DNA from: Prostheceraeus crozeri
Taxonomy: Eukaryota; Platyhelminthes; Polycladida; Euryleptidae
Assembly: GCA_907163375.1 (NCBI GenBank)
Contig: CAJQUW010008924.1
Location: 372,001 to 436,000 of the forward strand
DNA: 64,000 bases
Direction of reading: 5' to 3'
Part shown: piece by piece, positions 22,601-32,475 of the stretch
How the letters are laid out: each line of letters starts with the position of its first letter
Position numbering within the stretch: position 1 is the stretch's first letter
Notes under the pieces: model-generated
Database searches by the model: none
What the model saw: only the letters and a program-made list of their open reading frames with translations
What the model was told of the DNA's origin: nothing
Made by a program: the position numbers and the translations under genes

Positions 22601-24063
22601 GCCTCATTTGTAACCTCATTTGTAAACGTATAAAAAGACTAAAGTATTGTGAAAATCTATTCGAAAGAAAGTTTACGTCTATTAGATCACTTGATGAGAG
22701 CATTAAATGTATGCATGATCATTTTGTCATAGTGCCCGTCGATAAAGCGGCTAATAATTTTGCTGTTATATGTAAGAAATTGTATATCAACATCATGTTG
22801 GAAGAACTAGGTTTTGATTTAAACAGTTTGGTACCTGTCGGCAATGCAACTTATTCTGTTTCTTCGGAAGGTAGCAGTGAAATTGTTGACCGTCACTGTT
22901 CACTTGTTAAGTCATTTGGTATAAACTGTTCGGATGATTGTAAAAAGTTGCCTAAATTGTTTTGTATTCCGAAGTTTCATAAGTCACCATATAAGTTTAG
23001 ATTTATTGCTGGAGCGCGCAAGTGTACGAGTACACAATTGTCAGTTGTTCTTAATAAGGGTCTTTCCTTAATAAGAGGCTTTTTTAAACTTTATTGTGAA
23101 GCAATACAGAAGAATAGTGGCTTCCGATGTTTTTGGAGCATTAAGTCTACTGAAGAATTTTTGAACGTTGCAAATAATAAAAATAATGTCTTTTCAATTC
23201 AAGTATTCGATTTTTCTACATTGTACACTAACCTCAATCATGAAGACATATGTGCACATTTGTTAAGCTTGCTGGAGCTAGTTTTTAACTCCACGTCGAG
23301 AAAATTTCTTTGTGTTGGTTTTAATAAAACTTTTTTCGCTGGTAAAACGTACAAAGGTTATCACTGTTTTAGTTTGGAAATGTTGAAGTCCGCAATTAAG
23401 TTTGTTATTTCGGAAGTTTTCGTTGTTTTTGGGGGCTTGGCATTCAAGCAGGTTAGGGGCATTCCTATGGGGGGAAATTGCAGCCCTATGTTAGCTGATT
23501 TGTTTTTGTGCCACTGTGAATTCGTTTTTATGAAATCGTTAGTGTCGAACAAGAAATTCGGATTAGCTAGATTGATGTCTTGCACCACACGTTACATCGA
23601 TGATATATGTCTTTTCAATTATAAACATTTTGACACTTTGGTGACTAAGATTTATCCCGCGGATTTGAAGGCTGAGAGAAATGGGACGGATAACACCTCA
23701 GTAGAATATCTCGATGTCAAGCTTAATATTTGTAGTGATGGTTTACATACATCAGTTTTTCATAAGGTTGAGCAATTTTGTTTTGATGTTATTGTTTTCA
23801 CTTTTCCCGACAGTCTTCTTCCTCTTCATATGGGTGCGAATGTCTTTGCCAGTCAAGTTCTTCGTTACCTTAGGATATGTTCTCATCTGCCGTATGCCAT
23901 TGTTAAAGCTAAAAGCACGTTTAAAGTTTTAGTGAAACGCGGATATGAAGCCTGCAAGTTAATCAAATGTATGGAGAGACTGTTGAAAAAGCATTTTTTA
24001 GTTTTGTTTAAATTTGGTTTGCAGTCAGCCAGAGAATTTTGTATTTTGTGTGGCTTCATTTAA
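22582..24063 (+). CDS. Penelope-like element reverse transcriptase (no endonuclease attached)
   Basis: Open from just after the TGA at 22579; the first ATG is at 22711, but conserved sequence (ERKFTSIRSL, just before the ATG) begins earlier, so the true start is upstream or the element is 5'-truncated. Motifs in order: HFVIVPVDKAANN, LPKLFCIPKFHKSPYKFR, FDFSTLYTNLNH (RT A), FKQVRGIPMGGNCSPMLAD (B), TTRYIDDICL (catalytic, near 23590), VEYLDVKLNI. These are signatures of the PLE RT group, which is related to telomerase. The frame is uninterrupted for 494 codons and ends at 24063 without the GIY-YIG domain that most animal PLEs carry. Intact RT motifs with no stop suggest recent decay at most. 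Confidence 0.8.
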   Translation, partial: QNFDFSSLICNLICKRIKRLKYCENLFERKFTSIRSLDESIKCMHDHFVIVPVDKAANNFAVICKKLYINIMLEELGFDLNSLVPVGNATYSVSSEGSSEIVDRHCSLVKSFGINCSDDCKKLPKLFCIPKFHKSPYKFRFIAGARKCTSTQLSVVLNKGLSLIRGFFKLYCEAIQKNSGFRCFWSIKSTEEFLNVANNKNNVFSIQVFDFSTLYTNLNHEDICAHLLSLLELVFNSTSRKFLCVGFNKTFFAGKTYKGYHCFSLEMLKSAIKFVISEVFVVFGGLAFKQVRGIPMGGNCSPMLADLFLCHCEFVFMKSLVSNKKFGLARLMSCTTRYIDDICLFNYKHFDTLVTKIYPADLKAERNGTDNTSVEYLDVKLNICSDGLHTSVFHKVEQFCFDVIVFTFPDSLLPLHMGANVFASQVLRYLRICSHLPYAIVKAKSTFKVLVKRGYEACKLIKCMERLLKKHFLVLFKFGLQSAREFCILCGFI

Positions 24064-24166
24064 GAGTGTTATCATTGTTAAGTCATGTGTGGGGTCCGCC
24101 TTTTTGGCGGGGGTCCGCCAGCTAGGGTTTGAGCGTACAAAATGTTAAAGGACCCGAAACGCGACC

Positions 24167-24198
<32 letters not shown>
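24167..24198 (-). repeat. (AAGT)n microsatellite tail of LINE B
   Basis: Eight AAGT/TAAG units at the 3' end of the minus-strand LINE, read as CTTA repeats on the element strand. Confidence 0.75.
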
Positions 24199-24301
24199 GT
24201 GTATATTGCAAGACAATGAAAATCAAAAAGACAAGCATAGATACATATGACATGAACTACAAAATAACAGAATAAAGTAGACGCACGTATTGATTTGATG
24301 C

Positions 24302-26916
24302 TCAAACCGCAGAACTGGTACAAACACTTTGGGTGGTACTATTTGCCAACATACAACACCAAGGAAAGAACGAATTTAGGCGTCTGTTCGTTGAACAATA
24401 TGACAGAGCATAGTGCCCGGAACAAGGCAACACTGACGGGAGATATTGATGCAAAGGATGCTCAAGACATCTACACTTGTCTAAGAAATTCAGCGCTAAC
24501 CTTTCCCGGATATCTGTCAAATTACCAGTTACAAAGCACTCACATAATGAATCGCAAATAATATGATGGGCTCTCTTTTGGATTCTTTCCAGTTTCTTTA
24601 TGATGGAGGCAGGCAACTGACAAAATAGGGGCGATGCATAAAGTATGATTGACATAATAGAAGATTTGTACACCTCAACCAACTTCCTTTTCTCAACAAA
24701 TTGCTTTAATGCTCGGAGTAAATACAAACGCCTTGATGCTGAAAGAATCACACGATTGAAATGTTTATTCCACTTGAGATCATCTGTCAGAGTCACACCG
24801 AGAATCGTAAGTGAGTTTGTCAATTCGATGTTATCATACGGTACAGCCGAATCATTTCTGACACGATGAATCAACATCTGCTGGCACTTTTTTTGGTTAA
24901 GTGGCATTTTGTTTTGACATGACCACACAAGAACAAGCTCCAAATTATTGGGACATGGATTGTCAATTGAGCAGGACTCAATAAGAGTAAGGTCATCCGC
25001 ATACTTGACCAACTTCGCAACTGGAGAGTCAATGTTCAGCGTTGCAATGAACAAAGCAAACAAGTATGGACCTAAGACAGAGCCCTGAGGAACGCCAGAT
25101 GGGATGTCAATAACAGGACCGATTTCCCTTGCAATACGCACACGTTCACAACGATTCCTCAAGTAGGAGCTCAACCATGCAATGAAGCCTAGATTGAAAT
25201 TCCAACGAAGCAGGTTGTTCAGCAAGCGATTGAATTGAAGCTTATCGAAAGCCTTTGAATAATCGAGGCATGTGATCTTAACAGTTAGATTGTTCGGGCA
25301 TTCCATGAAAAGGGTAATATAATTATGAATTTCAATTAGGGCACTCGTTGTTGAGCCATATGGACGGTAAGCGTGTTGACTGCTGCCAAAGAATTCCAAA
25401 AAAAGACCTTTCATCGAAGCTAATACAAGCCGTTCGAACACCTTTGCAATAATTGGCAGGAGAGAGATTTGTCTATAGTCATGAATGGTTGGACTCGACT
25501 TTTTCGGTATGGGTACAATAAATGCATTTTTCCAATATTCGGGGAAAACTCTAGTTGAAACGCTAGTTCTGTAGATTTCGAACAAAGGTTCGCAGATGAT
25601 ATCAGCACATTCCCACAATATTCTCGCATATATTCCATCATATCCGGTCGATTGCTTGAATTTCAATCTTTTCAGCGAATTATACACATCATATGAGTCA
25701 AAGTGAAGATCCCAAATTTCATCCGACAATCCACAAAGGTCTTCATCTTTCTCGTTGTTGAAACATGATGCAAACGTATCCGAAAGATCCGACAAAAAGC
25801 GAGACAGTTCAATGTTGCTGTCAGGAAAATAAGTGCTAGCCTTATTGCTGCCTTGAAATTCTTTAACCACATTCCAAACATTTTTTTCCTTCCTCATTAC
25901 CCTTTCACTCCATGTTTTTTTGGCCTTGAAAATCTCTGTCCGAATCTTTGTCTTTAAATGATTGAACACAGTCCAATTCTGCACACGATAGGCCCTCCAT
26001 CGATCATTGATCATTTTCTTCAGTATGGGTGTAAGCCATGGCTTATCCTTTTTTGTAAATATCACCTCATGATGAGGAATCACACTTAGAGCGTCAAAAA
26101 ATAACTCGTAGAAGGCATGACATTTATCGTCGACATCACTCGCAGCATAAACCTTATCGAATCGAAGCCTGAAGAAGCCAATCTTGATACGAAATGGTCG
26201 ATGTTGGAACGTCTCAAGTCAAAAACTGTCTTGGTTACAGTGTTGTCAATAATTGGCTGGGATGAAGGTGTCAATAGAACACAATTATGGTCCGAATTTG
26301 AAAGAGGAGGACCGACTTCAGCTGGGCTGGTGTAAATGTCCGATAATTCCTCTGATATCCAGATTTGATCCAGCAATGACGCACCGCGTGTTGGTAAGGT
26401 AACTTTATTGGAACACATGAAATTTACATGAAAAAGATCTCCGTCAAAGTCATTAAAGTCTCCGCAAAAAATAAACTTGGACTCAGGATACGAATCAAGA
26501 ATGGAATCATGAATTAGCACCAATTTATCAAAGATATCTCGATGAGAGGATGCTCTGAGATTAGGTGGGATATACATGCAACAAATAACTACTTTGATTC
26601 TTGAAATGCGAATAAAGAGGACCTCAATGCCTTCAATCAAATGATGTTGCAATTTCCTCGGATTGAAAGAATTATGAATATAAATACATACACCACCTCC
26701 AATACGCCCGTCTCGATCAGCTCGAAAAAGTTCATAGTTCCTAATTGATAAGTAGTTGTCAGATATTTCACTTGTCAACCAGGTTTCGGTAATACTGATA
26801 AAACCAGGAGAAAATCTATCGACCAAAACCCGCAACTCATCCAGCTTGTAGTAAATTGAGCGTGCATTAATGAGCAGCATGGATGGAAAGTTTAAGTTAG
26901 GTAAAATCGGTTTCAA
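24302..26916 (-). pseudogene. LINE B ORF2: AP endonuclease plus reverse transcriptase, one frameshift
   Basis: EN part 26916-26086: MLLINARSI, ITETWLT, FRADRDGRIGGGVCIYI, FCGDFNDFDG and NSDHNCVLL, so all catalytic positions (N, E, D/N, SDH) are present. The first ATG is at 26881 next to the EN core; the frame overlaps the end of ORF1. RT part 26083-24302: KKDKPWLTP, FIVPIPKK, TCLDYSKAFDKL, SGVPQGSVLGPYLFALF, KYADDLTLIES (near 25000) and C-terminal IICDSLCECF and HPLHQYLP. The two parts are in different frames, joined at about 26083-26086, so a single indel separates this copy from an intact protein. EN nicks target DNA and RT primes from the nick. Confidence 0.85.
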
Positions 26917-27656
26917 AAATTTCTCAATGATTCCCGTGTTTGAATTTGACCTCTGTAAATAACTACATCGTGACCAGCAGTTCTTTGGCGATGCAGTTCC
27001 TGGCGGAGGAAATAATTCTCCCTCTGCTGCTGCCTCGTTAAGTCATCACTCACAAACACTTGGCGAAACGCGGGGGATGTTCTCAGTTCTTTGGACTTGC
27101 GGACGAAAGCTAATTTGGAATAGTGCTCTTGAAAAACCACCTTCAATGGTCTGGATTTCGTGCTGGAAAATTTGCCACATCTGTGAATTAATCCGATCTT
27201 CAGGTTGTCCAAGCCAACATGACGTATCATCTGCTTCACACTGCTTTCGTCTTGACTTTTCCGCTCTGAAATTGTGCCACTTGAACTCTCGGGCAAACCA
27301 TTGATGATCACATTATCGCGACGTCTCTGCCTGTCCTCTATTTCACCAAAAATTTCGCTTACTGGAATTTCCGGACCTCTGGATTCAAGGTCAGCAACAG
27401 CTGTTCGCAGTTCGGATATGTCTCTCGCTTGATCCTCCTGCACCCTCTGTACCGTTACCAACGAATCCTCAATGTTAAGAATGCGATTATTAATAGATCG
27501 TATTTCATTTCGCAACTGTTCAAATTCAAGTTTCACCGAATTTATTGAGTTCAGTACTTCGAGTTTTGATTCATTGATAATGTGACGAATATGTTCGAGG
27601 GAAAATGATTCCGAAGATGCATTCGCAGAATTGGATCTTGTCGTCCTTTGACTCAT
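26913..27656 (-). CDS. LINE B ORF1 (coiled-coil/RRM-like RNA-binding protein)
   Basis: 247 codons, ATG at 27656. N-terminal serine/asparagine-rich tail, a coiled coil (about residues 20-95 with regular leucine/isoleucine/valine heptads), then EIEDRQRRRDNVIINGLPES, which starts an RRM-like fold, IHRCGK, RPLKVVF and VSDDLTRQQQRENY, GHDVVIYRGQIQ. This is the L1-ORF1-like architecture seen in several LINE groups; it binds element RNA and acts as a chaperone. LINE A ORF1 has the same motif order. The stop codon overlaps the first codons of the ORF2 frame. Uninterrupted. Confidence 0.8.
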   Translation of the reverse strand: MSQRTTRSNSANASSESFSLEHIRHIINESKLEVLNSINSVKLEFEQLRNEIRSINNRILNIEDSLVTVQRVQEDQARDISELRTAVADLESRGPEIPVSEIFGEIEDRQRRRDNVIINGLPESSSGTISERKSQDESSVKQMIRHVGLDNLKIGLIHRCGKFSSTKSRPLKVVFQEHYSKLAFVRKSKELRTSPAFRQVFVSDDLTRQQQRENYFLRQELHRQRTAGHDVVIYRGQIQTRESLRNF

Positions 27657-28230
27657 TTTACAAAAATAGAGTTATATCAGTGAATCAAACAGGAAAACTG
27701 TGTGGGAATCGAACACAAGCCTCAACAGAGAGTAGTCGAAAATCGTACCCAGACACCACACACCCGCGATATCCAGTGGCTCTATTACTCTTTCTTATTC
27801 CAACAGATATTGAAATGAATTGACGGGAAGGCCACGTGATAGCTCTAGAAACGATATTGAAATTACAACACCAGCCGGTTATGCACGTGGTGCATACGAG
27901 CTCTATAGAAAATGGCTTTCTAGTAAGTCCGCGTGCTATGGTATTCAGCAAATTGATGGATGCGACGATAAATCTATACGCCACTTTTGCAGCAACCAAT
28001 GAACACAACTCCAAAGCGACCAGATGAATGCCAAAAATATCAAAAAACCACCAACAAGGCACAATCAGGGGACACACAAACCACCACGACGAGAAAGATG
28101 ATAGAACGAGGATCAACCTGATACCAAAATCCACGGAAAAGGACCAACGGGCACAAAATTACACGCACAACTGGATGACCATCAGAGAACAGCCAGAGAC
28201 CACAACCGCTGTCAACGAGTAGAATACCTA

Positions 28231-28489
28231 GCTGGTCATTTTGCTGATGAACCCCTTCTATGTTTATTCTTTTCTGGTATGTCTTGTATAAAGATTGTAA
28301 ATATGTTTTATTGTTCGGTACGCCATCTAAGTATTATTTCTTTCTTTTATATTACCCGATGACCGGCGTGAACGCTTTCAACAGCCCTTTTCAGGGCTAC
28401 ACTTATTAAGCATATATTAACTTTTTGTTGTATATTATTGTTCATTCGAAGTGCACTAACCTGACTTTTCCCATAACTAGAAGCTGCTC
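28231..28489. other. spacer between LINE B and R1 copy c
   Basis: AT-rich. Holds nothing recognised apart from a short GC-richer palindrome AGCCCTTTTCAGGGCT at about 28382-28397. Confidence 0.35.
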
Positions 28490-28615
28490 AAATAATTTTT
28501 TGTACTACGGGAATGTAATCTCCGCAAAAAACTGAATCTTTTCATTTAAAAGTTTTCACTGCATACAGATACTTTTTTTGAGTCGACACTCTACCTATAT
28601 ATCATTACTCTTCAT
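28490..28615 (+). repeat. dispersed repeat R1, copy c (3' end only)
   Basis: Matches 10060-10185: TACGGGAATGTAATCTCCGC, AACTGAATCTTTT, CATACAGATACTTTTTT, GAGTCGACACTCTACC. Ends in a TATATAT box (28596-28602) about 75 bases before the ATG of the next ORF. Confidence 0.7.
28596..28602 (+). promoter_or_regulatory. TATA-like box at the end of R1 copy c
   Basis: CTATATATC precedes a small ORF; the same box occurs at the end of R1 copy d (63109-63115). Position suits a TATA box for the ORF starting at 28674. Inferred only. Confidence 0.3.
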
Positions 28616-28673
28616 TCTCTATTATCAAACAACTCTTCAACAGCGGCGGAAAACAAACAAGCTGACAATAGTT

Positions 28674-28904
28674 ATGTCACCATCCACAATCCAGGACTCG
28701 AAAGTCAAAGCGATGGAACTGATGAAAAGGTATCGAGCAAGCGGCTATCCAACTCAGCAGCCGACAGAACAGGAACAGGAAGAGCACCAACAGTATTTCA
28801 GCTCCTTGGATGAACAAATCTCCGATATAGTCGGAGACGACTGGAGAATGAAGTATTGGGACATGATGATGATGATCCACAAATATTGTAATAAACGAGT
28901 GTAA
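28674..28904 (+). CDS. small hypothetical protein (76 aa) after R1 copy c
   Basis: ATG at 28674, uninterrupted to TAA at 28902-28904. Hydrophilic, with MELMKRYRASGYPTQQPTEQ, a Q/E-rich stretch, then DDWRMKYWDMMMM. I do not recognise a family. It sits after the TATA-like box of R1 and 380 bases before the Polinton ATPase fossil on the same strand, so it may be one of the small Polinton accessory genes. The uninterrupted frame contrasts with the broken genes downstream. Confidence 0.4.
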   Translation: MSPSTIQDSKVKAMELMKRYRASGYPTQQPTEQEQEEHQQYFSSLDEQISDIVGDDWRMKYWDMMMMIHKYCNKRV

Positions 28905-29284
28905 TCCATAGAAATGTGCTGCTTCTAGTTTAACACTGACGAACATAAGACGCAGTAAGAAAATGTAGAATGAATCAACGGTCAATTAAGAATTTATCGG
29001 TCCTATCAGCTTATGGCTCAATCGATGACAAATAATATGAAACCTACGAAAAAAAGAAGAAAAACACATAGTTGAATATCTAGTGAGCCGAATGCGGCTC
29101 ATTGATAATAGATGATGTGAGAATAAGAAACAAAGTGTCCGAATTGTTATTCCAAACTCCGTTAACATGTTAAACGACAAGGTTCATCGTACATTAGAAA
29201 ACAATAATAACAAACAAGATGCAAGCGCAAATTGTCTTAAAATGAACAAACGAGCCAATAGGAAAGTAAGACCAAAGGTTTGAA

Positions 29285-29710
29285 ATGCAACATTCAAAAT
29301 GTATTACCACATATTACTTTATTTTGACAGTCACAACTGGGACTATATTGGATGACCTCATAACTGAATCTCGAAACTCCGAAGATGTGACCTCAATGTT
29401 CACGAAAGCAGCACATCATAAATCATGCTTTCTCATTTTTATTATGGAAAATCTGTTTCCGAAAGGTCAAGATGCATAACACACACATTACTACATTATT
29501 TTTAAAAATCCACGTGATAGAAATCAAGTAGAATATCTTGCAAGACAAATCCTACCGCGAAAACTCAAAACTTTAATCGAAGTATTTGAAGCGGCAACTG
29601 AGCAACCCCATGGTCATCTTTTTCTTGATTTTGCCCAGGAGTGCCAAGACGGATTTCGATTCAGACCTGATTTATTCAGAAGACCAATGACTATCTACAA
29701 AATACTGTAA
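29285..29710 (+). pseudogene. Polinton packaging-type ATPase, C-terminal fragment
   Basis: In one frame: TILDDLITES (Walker B region, hydrophobics followed by DD), DVTSMFTKAAHHKSC, FIMENLFPKGQD, a stop, then IFKNPRDRNQVEYLARQILP, LKTLIEV, PHGHLFLDFAQ. This matches the C-terminal half of the FtsK/HerA- or A32-like ATPase found in Polintons, which in the family pumps DNA into capsids. The Walker A half is missing upstream, and a TAA at about 29477-29479 interrupts in frame, so it is dead. Confidence 0.6.
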
Positions 29711-29719
29711 TAGCAACAA

Positions 29720-30275
29720 TGGCGAATGTTCAGCGAATGGTTGTCATAGGGCCTACTACAAGAGGAATATATGCACATGTCATCAATGAAGCTGATGAAT
29801 CAATACTTGAATAAACTACAGTGCAAGTATGACGACACGCCGATCGAAAGCAATAATCCCTATGACCAAATGATCAAGCAAGGTGAAATAGTGGAACAGA
29901 TTAAATGCTGGAAAGAAGGGATGCGAGATGACATATCGTTGGGAGCACCGAAGCCTTAGAGCAATAGAGCCTCTTTCGTAGCATTGTGCCAGTAATAAAA
30001 TTCAATGAAAAAGGCGAAATGTTGGATGAAAATATAAAAATACCAATTTTGGGCTCACGTGCAGAAGATCTTATTCAACATGCTGTGCATGACAGATGAC
30101 GAAACTTTACTCCAATTGCTCGGAACAATCTTGTCAGTGCTTTGAAAAGACATGACATTCATATGAATGCATTGAACCGCTATACAATTGATGAATTAAA
30201 GATCAATGATATTCGGCCTACTAGCATAAGTGGTAAAGCGCCTAAAATTAGCAAAAATAGCACAAAATAGAAAAT
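29720..30275 (+). pseudogene. Polinton-associated small protein, broken
   Basis: Starts near MANVQRMVV (29726), shifts frame into SSMKLMNQYLNKLQ, DPYDQM-type helix and DDISLGAPKP, then after a stop continues IKFNEKGEMLDE, ILGSRAEDLIQHAV and LVSALKRHDIH. A protein with an N-terminal helical part and a C-terminal module of the type I-x-F-x3-GEM, DL(V/I), SAL occurs repeatedly beside Polinton ATPase and integrase genes in animals. Function in the family is uncertain. At least one frameshift and two stops. Confidence 0.5.
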
Positions 30276-30576
30276 CTTTCAGCATATGACCCGATAAGGA
30301 AGACATTAAGAGATTAAAAAATACCTGTTCTAAATCCCTACGCTATCCAAATACGAGCACAACCTTTCTAACAAAATTCTAACTTATACAAATGGAGACT
30401 GTTGCTGTTTGCACTGTTGCCGCATTGTAGAACGGGCAACGACTTGCCAACAGTTTTATTGAAGATAAACTGTTTCAGCACATGTTTTCAAAGTGAAACG
30501 GAAGAGAAAATAGACAGACCGATCGCAAAGGGAAAGGATAAGCAAGATTCCAACAAAAAGTAACCTCCGATAAAAA

Positions 30577-30900
30577 ATGACAGACAACCAGATGTTGAAA
30601 TCAATTTATCGTCATAGTGCAGGGTATGCATCAGTAGCTAAATTGGCTAGAGCAAGTGTCAAGCCCAAGTCACATGTTAAGCAGTGGTTGAAGACGCAAC
30701 CTACAAATGCATAACACAAGTCTGCTCGCAAGTGATATCCAACTCGACAATATGTGGCACACGACATCGATGAGCAAGGCAGGCACATTTAGTTGGCGTT
30801 TCTAGGACATCACGGTTCAACAACGGCCATAATTTTATACGAACAGTCATTGATATATTTTCTCGTGTAAGCATTTGCCCATTACCATTAATGTTCTATT
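30577..30900 (+). pseudogene. Polinton retrovirus-like integrase, N-terminal fragment
   Basis: ATG at 30577. MLKSIYRHSAGYASVAKL and VKQWLKTQPT are the usual opening of Polinton integrases. A TAA, then HKSARK, a TGA, YPTRQYV and HDIDEQGRH follow in the same frame, at the place where the family has a DLVDM-type first catalytic aspartate. A shift leads into TSRFNNGHNFIRTVIDIFSR (to about 30890). The remaining DDE core is not seen. Integrase would insert the element by strand transfer; this copy has multiple stops. Confidence 0.6.
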
Positions 30901-31009
30901 ATATGCTGTGTTTGATTCCCATATTGAAATATCAAAGACGCGTGACGTACTTACGCGATAGAATATCGATTGCTATCAGTATTATGAACAGACTTACATT
31001 TGAGAAACG

Positions 31010-31355
31010 CAATCCGTAAAAATGAAGATCAAAGATGTGTGGGTGCATTTCGTGGTGCATGCCATAATGATCAGTTGGAAAATGTGGATATAAACAGTTT
31101 ATCACCACCCTCATTTGTCATTATCAGCACAGATGCAAGTAATTTGCGTGGTCAACACTAGAAAGCAATATATATCGATAAAGATTACAATGGTGACGTT
31201 TTCGATTCACTAGCAACCTCTAATAGTGATAAATTAATCCAATTTATGAATTGCCAATTTATCAAATGGATACAAAATTCATTCGCCTATCAACATCCGC
31301 TATCTAAACCAAAGTGTTTATATATCAAGTGTGGAAACTCCCCATTACTCTAATG
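31010..31355 (+). pseudogene. adenain-like (Polinton-type) cysteine protease, broken
   Basis: One frame reads CVGAFRGACH, PPSFVIISTDASNLRGQH, a TAG exactly where the family has tryptophan after the catalytic histidine (GxHW), then AIYIDKDYNGDVFDSLA and FMNCQFIKW. Polinton and adintovirus maturation proteases have the same I-x-T-D/N-x-SN...G-x-HW-AIY and FDS pattern. The later Gln/Cys motif is replaced by unrelated residues (CLYIKCGN). In the family it processes capsid proteins. Inactive here. Confidence 0.6.
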
Positions 31356-31735
31356 TATTTTTAATGGCGACAAATCCGTCATCTTTTTTCGCCAAGATAA
31401 TTTTCAGATATTTATATTCATCGATTTCAAGAAGTCGATGTGGCTAAAATATTTGGTGACAACTTCATTTTTCTAGTGATTCCTACATAAAATTTACTGC
31501 TTTATTCATTTTTCACATCAATTTTGATGTTGAACGTGTCATTTCTGAATAATATGTCTTTATAGATGAAACAGTGGAGAAATTGTGTCATTTGGCTCTC
31601 AGATATTGTTTATCTACATACTGAAGATGCATATAATACAAATATTTCCTGGAATGAGAAGAAAGGAATATTTGCTCGCTATTTTAGCAGCATTTTTGTG
31701 CTTTGGATGGTTCTTTAACGTTTCATCCGCCAGTG

Positions 31736-32138
31736 CACGGTGGGTTTTAAGGGGTCAAAATCGACGTATCGACTCCATTCAAAATACCTTCATGAATGGG
31801 TAGCCTAGGGTCCTTGAAGTTGTAAAAACTGCATTTCAAAAAAATCGGTCGGTAGCTTTTTTTGTGGGACCATTTTTTCAAAATGGCGGCCAATTTTTCA
31901 GATTTTTGCCCTTTGTTCGAAGTATGACTATTTTTGATCCAACTTTATGCACAAGCTCTATTACAAATCCAGTATAAATTGATCAAGGAATATCAGTGTG
32001 ACATATTATAGGTATGCTGTTGTGTCATTGGCACATAACGATGTCAAATTTTCAAAATGGCGGTCATTTTTTTGCTTTTTTGCATTTTTGAAGTTCAGAT
32101 TATTTATACAAACCTACGAGTTTGCTCATATCATGTTC
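31736..32138 (+). repeat. left terminal inverted repeat of the RAG1-related transposon
   Basis: Pairs with 34978-35381 over its full length with only a handful of differences by eye (for example TTTTAAGGGG against TTTTGAAGGG). It contains two ATGGCGGCC/ATGGCGGTC motifs inside AAAATGGCGG strings that are YY1-like, and starts CACGGTGG. Confidence 0.9.
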
Positions 32139-32475
32139 TTTCATTCAAGTAATGCACACATGTCATAGTCAGATGTTTTTGTGATTTAGTCACACATGGT
32201 TGTAATATGTATATATGAGTATATGTATTTCATTAGTGTTATTGGCCTAAGTTCGCACAATGATCGAATCTTGTTTGAACAATGTAATGAATGCATTTTC
32301 TATACTCTTCGTAATTTGTATATACGTGCATGTAGTTCTACGAATAAATTGACCGTGACTCGGCATTCTGTACATAAGTAGGAAAATTGCAGGCATAGCT
32401 AATCAAAAACAGATGTATTGGTGTACAAGAAATACGTATGCATAAATAGCGGTATATAGGCCTAACAGCTTAAAT

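Larger units (their letters stand above)
24167..28230 (-). mobile_element. non-LTR retrotransposon (LINE B), CR1/Jockey group, nearly full length
   Basis: Minus-strand LINE with a long 5' region (about 28230-27657), intact ORF1, ORF2 with EN and RT, short 3' region and an (AAGT)n tail at 24167-24198. It is the best-preserved LINE here: the only evident lesion is a frameshift near 26083-26086 between EN and RT. The 5' region has a tRNA-like GTTCGATTCC motif (27705-27714). The 3' end lies 100 bases from the PLE stop codon. Confidence 0.85.
29280..31360 (+). mobile_element. decayed Polinton/Maverick gene cluster
   Basis: Four adjacent plus-strand coding fossils resemble Polinton genes: packaging ATPase C-terminal half (29285-29710), a small structural-type protein (29720-30275), retrovirus-like integrase N-terminal part (30577-30900) and adenain-like protease (31010-31355). 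All are interrupted. DNA polymerase B and the capsid genes are not seen, and no terminal inverted repeats or target duplication could be found. The cluster ends about 375 bases before the RAG1-related transposon. These elements are self-synthesising DNA transposons related to adintoviruses; this is an old, inactive copy. Confidence 0.65.

Noticed and set aside
27660..27790. Possible tRNA gene in the 5' region of LINE B
   Set aside because: A box B is present but no complete cloverleaf or convincing anticodon arm could be drawn; treated as a tRNA-like motif of the LINE.
28677..28985. Minus-strand 102-codon frame opposite the small ORF at 28674
   Set aside because: No family and opposite to a better candidate with a TATA-like box; likely chance.
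28490..31736. Polinton DNA polymerase B, capsid genes and terminal inverted repeats
   Set aside because: Looked for but no supporting motifs or inverted repeats seen, so they are not annotated.
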